Positions 60,958-64,000 of a stretch of 64,000 nucleotides of DNA are shown in pieces. The stretch is taken from positions 248,001 through 312,000 of the forward strand of contig JADANN010000459.1 of NCBI GenBank assembly GCA_018806985.1, given 5' to 3'. The translations under genes were made by a program, and so were the position numbers. Source of the DNA: Angiostrongylus vasorum. Its lineage: Eukaryota; Nematoda; Chromadorea; Rhabditida; Metastrongylidae. Under the pieces are notes generated by a model. It was not told where the DNA came from. It did not search any database and worked only from the letters and a program-made list of their open reading frames with translations. The number at the start of each line of letters is the position of its first letter. Within the stretch, counting starts at the first letter, position 1.

Positions 60958-63832
60958 TCATGCAGAACCAAGATCTTGAGCTAGAAATAGGCTGCATTGA
61001 GCCAGTGTCTTCACGACGCCATCGTCGCTTGGCGAAGAGGTGGTCGTCGAGTGTTGGTTGTCCTGTTTCCGAGTTTTAGCGCTGCCTTTAGCCCACGGTT
61101 GTGTGTCGGCAGAGCCCCACACGGTAAAGAATACAACAGGGAAGAAACGCCACCACCGCAGAAATCTCGAACACTACTGCCCACTCATTCGACGTCCCAG
61201 ATCTGTAACAGCACTCACAAATAGTGTGCACTCTGTTAGTTGATAAACATCTCTGCTCTTTAATAATTTCACATGGAGCTACTACTACGTCCATATTGAA
61301 TTTACAAACACGTTGATGTCACAACTGCAGTTCCAGCTTCAATCTCGTTGGGGTCAAGTCTTTTTAATGAATCACTAGTTTATCTCTTCCTACCCAGTGA
61401 ACGACCACGGAAGTACAAGAAGCTTGGTTATTCTGGAAGCAGTTTTGAAGACCTCATGAACAAAATTAACATTTCTTAAGACTGAGCCAATGAAATGTCC
61501 AAATATGAAATGAGGTAAAGTTCTTTTTATAAGAATAGAAGCTAAAAAAACTTGCAATAGTATAAAACTGCTGCTGATCTTATTTATAATGGAAAATACA
61601 GCAGAAAATGAGAATGCCATCCCAGTAATAATCCCGCTATATGCTGGAGCAAGTTGCACAAGAGCTGTTTGTACTCCAGGTGTATGCATTCCTAGAAACT
61701 GCGAGCATTTGAACTATATTAAGCACATCGTGCGGAAAGTACAACCATGAGTGAAACGGACAAATGAACAATACCTTACCAGCAAATGCGTTCGCAAAGC
61801 AAAGCACTAAAATTACTGGTACTGGATTTCCTTTCGATCCAAGAAGAGGCACTAATCCTACACAAATTGCAAGACCTAGTGAACCGATGAGATTAAAAAA
61901 CTTGCAACATGTTGTTGCCCCTAAAACTCGATGGATAACATCTTTCAGCACTTCTATTACAAGTCCAATCATAAATTCGGAAATCTGACCCAGAAGCGGT
62001 GGCTTCCGTGCCGTTAATAAGGACGCGACAATACATGACAGTGTTTTAGAAATTAGGAGAACAATAGAAGGAAGCGAAGAGATAAGACCATTTGTTGTAT
62101 TCGACAACTCTAGCACATCAGAGAAATACTTGGGAAGAAGCTAAAAATATAAAAATATTTAGTTTAGGTGGAACAGCGATGGCCGTAAATTGAATTTACC
62201 TGCAACATGATAACAAGAGGATACTCATGGCAAACCAACGCCCCTATGCCTATGTACAAAGGCAGGCATTGCACAAGTTTGTTCCAGGGCGGACTTCCTC
62301 TGTCACTACGCTTTCCAATTATCTCTTCCTCTATTTTGCGTAAAATATATCTTTCTTCTCGCTGAAAAGCAATATCAGACAAGTGAGTTATGCATTTCAA
62401 AAAGTTAGATGAGCTATGGAGCGAATAAAAGCAGCAAACTAACAATCCTAGGTCAATTCTCGCTCACCTTCGACACGCAGAAATGCTTCGAGGGTTTATC
62501 AGCAGAGAGAAAAAGCCAAATAACAAGTATTACAGCGCCGATAATGGAAGACAGGTAGAAAATCGCACGCCATCCATATTCCATCGGACGTTCACAGAAT
62601 ACTCCACCGATTGGCAGAATCACGAGTGTTCCTTTAAAAATTCGTGTTTAACATCTCATAAAATTCGAAATTCTCCATAAGAGTTCTGTCATATTAAATT
62701 CCCAGTTGTGAGCACAGTACCACCAAAACCTGGCGGTTAGTCTAGAAGCATTTCCAGATGGAGCGAAACTATTCGCCGCAGAGCTCAAAAAGCTGGCATT
62801 TTTTAATTCGATAAGTTTTTTTGCTGTGTATTGATCCGATATAAACTTCAACCTTGGACATAGTTTGGACACAGACAACATAGTCAAATACACGAGCAAG
62901 CGAAGAACGAATTACGAGTTTTGAAATAACGATAAATCCAGGTTATTCTTTGTAACGAGCATAAAGAACAAGAGATGTGAAGAGTGTTTAAGGTTTGTTG
63001 ACATTCAATTTTTTCCTGTTTCCAATGTCCCTCCATGCAAATATTTAGAAATCTGTGAAGATGAGGTTAGAACAGTGAATCAACGAAGTTTATGAATTGA
63101 AATTTGACGAAAAATTTTTCGAACTCTGGCATGGCGATTGTTTACGCTGCTCATCAGAACGCTAACTAGTTTTCCGGCGTCAGTACATTATATTATGCTG
63201 TTTCCATGTTCCCTCCCAATGATTTGCCGCCTCGTCATTGGTGGCAGGTGTTCCTGGATGTCGAACTGCGATGTACAACGGGAGGATTCATTAACGTGGC
63301 AGGGGTCTCCCAAGCTAAGAAAGAGTTCGGCATTTCTATCAGGAAGCCTAGCTAAGAATAAACCAATACCAGGATCCGCCACCGTCCTGGTATCAAAGTC
63401 GCATGTTGGCAAATCTCCCTCTGATCCACAAGGGCTGCGACTGCCTGTCGTGAGTGAAGACCTGGGGGCAGACTTTGGCCAGGCTGACCTCAGGGATTCC
63501 AGGGAACCACAATGGCTTAACCAGCAAATCTCCGAAAAATGGAGATTATGCTGGGCCACACAGTGAGGACGGGCCATTGAAGTATCAAATATCAAGTAAG
63601 TTTCCTAGTTCTCATTAATGAAATTACGTAGCCCATAGTAGCAGCCAGAAAACAATTTACTTTGCAACAACGTTTGTTAATAACAGATTTAAAGGTCGCT
63701 TGTACGGTACCTAACTGCCTTCCACCGGTGATAAATCCTATAGCAAACGACCGCTCTTTAGGTGGAAACCATCTTGTGATCATTGATGAAGCCGATGGAA
63801 ATAGTAGTGCGTCTCCAATACCCGTGATTATC
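60958..63832 (-). CDS. SLC17-family anion transporter (VGLUT/sialin/phosphate type), 5' partial
   Basis: Seven minus-strand exons join: 63832-63711, 62631-62468, 62361-62200, 62140-61990, 61920-61780, 61691-61556 and 61202-60958. Motifs in order are ALLFPSASSMITRWFPPKER, GFITGGRQLGT, LVILPIGGVF with FLSADKPSKHFC, LPLYIGIGALVCHEYPLVIM, LLPKYFSDVLELSNTTNGLI, GMHTPGVQTALVQLAPAYSG and, at the end, SGTSNEWAVVFEISAVVAFL then VVFFTVWGSADTQPWAKGSA. These fit an MFS transporter with 12 helices; roughly the first four helices are outside the window. Substrate cannot be told: the family moves glutamate, sialic acid, urate or phosphate. Two oddities: the last intron appears to use a GC donor, and the last exon needs removal of one base (GGG at 61,139-61,141 on +) to stay in frame. 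An R1 copy sits in the intron after the first exon. Confidence 0.9.
63212..63598 (+). repeat. R1 SINE-like element, sense, with intact tail
   Basis: It begins CCTCCCAATGATTTGCCGCC and ends GGCCATTGAAGTATCAAATATCAAGTAA, showing the tail as three AAGTATC-like units (longest quoted part trimmed below 20 when compared: AAGTATCAAATATCAAG). The body includes GGCAAATCTCCCTCTGATCC and a hairpin AGCAAATCTCC...GGAGATTATGCT near the 3' end. It lies in the intron between the first two SLC17 exons seen here. A frame through it (63,138-63,566) is not a gene. Confidence 0.85.
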
Positions 63833-64000
63833 CTGAATGGGGGTTAGCAGTTGATTTTACTAATGGACTTTTGTCGACTGTGTTCACAGTCAGCACAAAG
63901 GAAGTTCATGAGAATAATAGCGGTGATCTCTGAATTCTGTACTTACGATGCGTGTACTTATTGTTTATCTCATCTTGGAATGCATGTAGTATTAGTCTAG

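Overview
This is nuclear DNA of a nematode, most likely a strongylid of the hookworm group. The genes are split into short exons with nematode-type 3' splice sites. Several first exons begin a few bases after an acceptor, as expected for spliced-leader trans-splicing. The proteins closely resemble C. elegans families, and the RTE, Penelope-like and mariner relics resemble elements I associate with hookworms. No CRISPR array, operon of bacterial type or rRNA was seen. The species is not settled by the window.

Five conserved genes can be built exon by exon. (1) 4,042-5,591 (-): a BarH-type homeobox gene (CEH-30/CEH-31 group), lacking its first exon(s). (2) 10,442-14,305 (+): the complete MTFP1/MTP-18 mitochondrial fission-process protein, 170 codons in four exons. 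(3) 18,797-35,565 (+): a Cys-loop ligand-gated anion channel of the acetylcholine-gated chloride (ACC/LGC) type. (4) 40,293-54,644 (-): the complete stomatin unc-1, 285 codons in seven exons, with a 10.3-kb first intron. (5) 60,958-63,832 (-): an SLC17-type (VGLUT/sialin/phosphate) transporter whose 5' end lies beyond the right edge. Its last exon carries an apparent one-base frameshift and the exon before it seems to use a GC donor. A possible small extra gene lies antisense within a channel intron (33,901-34,152).

Most remaining sequence is introns and intergenic DNA filled with decayed transposons. Four short repeat families recur, here called R1-R4. R1 is about 380 bp, with a 5' hairpin, an AAGTATC-type tail and 13-16-bp target duplications, so it looks like a SINE. 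R2 is a SINE with a tRNA-like head. R3 is a tRNA-like repeat that twice forms large fold-backs. R4 is a third SINE-like group. A 5'-truncated Penelope-like element at 38.2-39.7 kb has inverted terminal arms carrying hammerhead-ribozyme-like motifs, and similar motifs occur at three other loci. Two RTE LINE relics sit in intron 1 of unc-1, and a mariner relic lies at 59.9-60.8 kb.

The genes do not form one pathway. Several act in excitable cells: UNC-1 modulates gap junctions, the channel mediates fast inhibition, SLC17 proteins move anions including glutamate, and BarH factors specify neurons. From memory, unc-1, ceh-30/31 and mtp-18 are all X-linked in C. elegans, so this may be an X-derived block.
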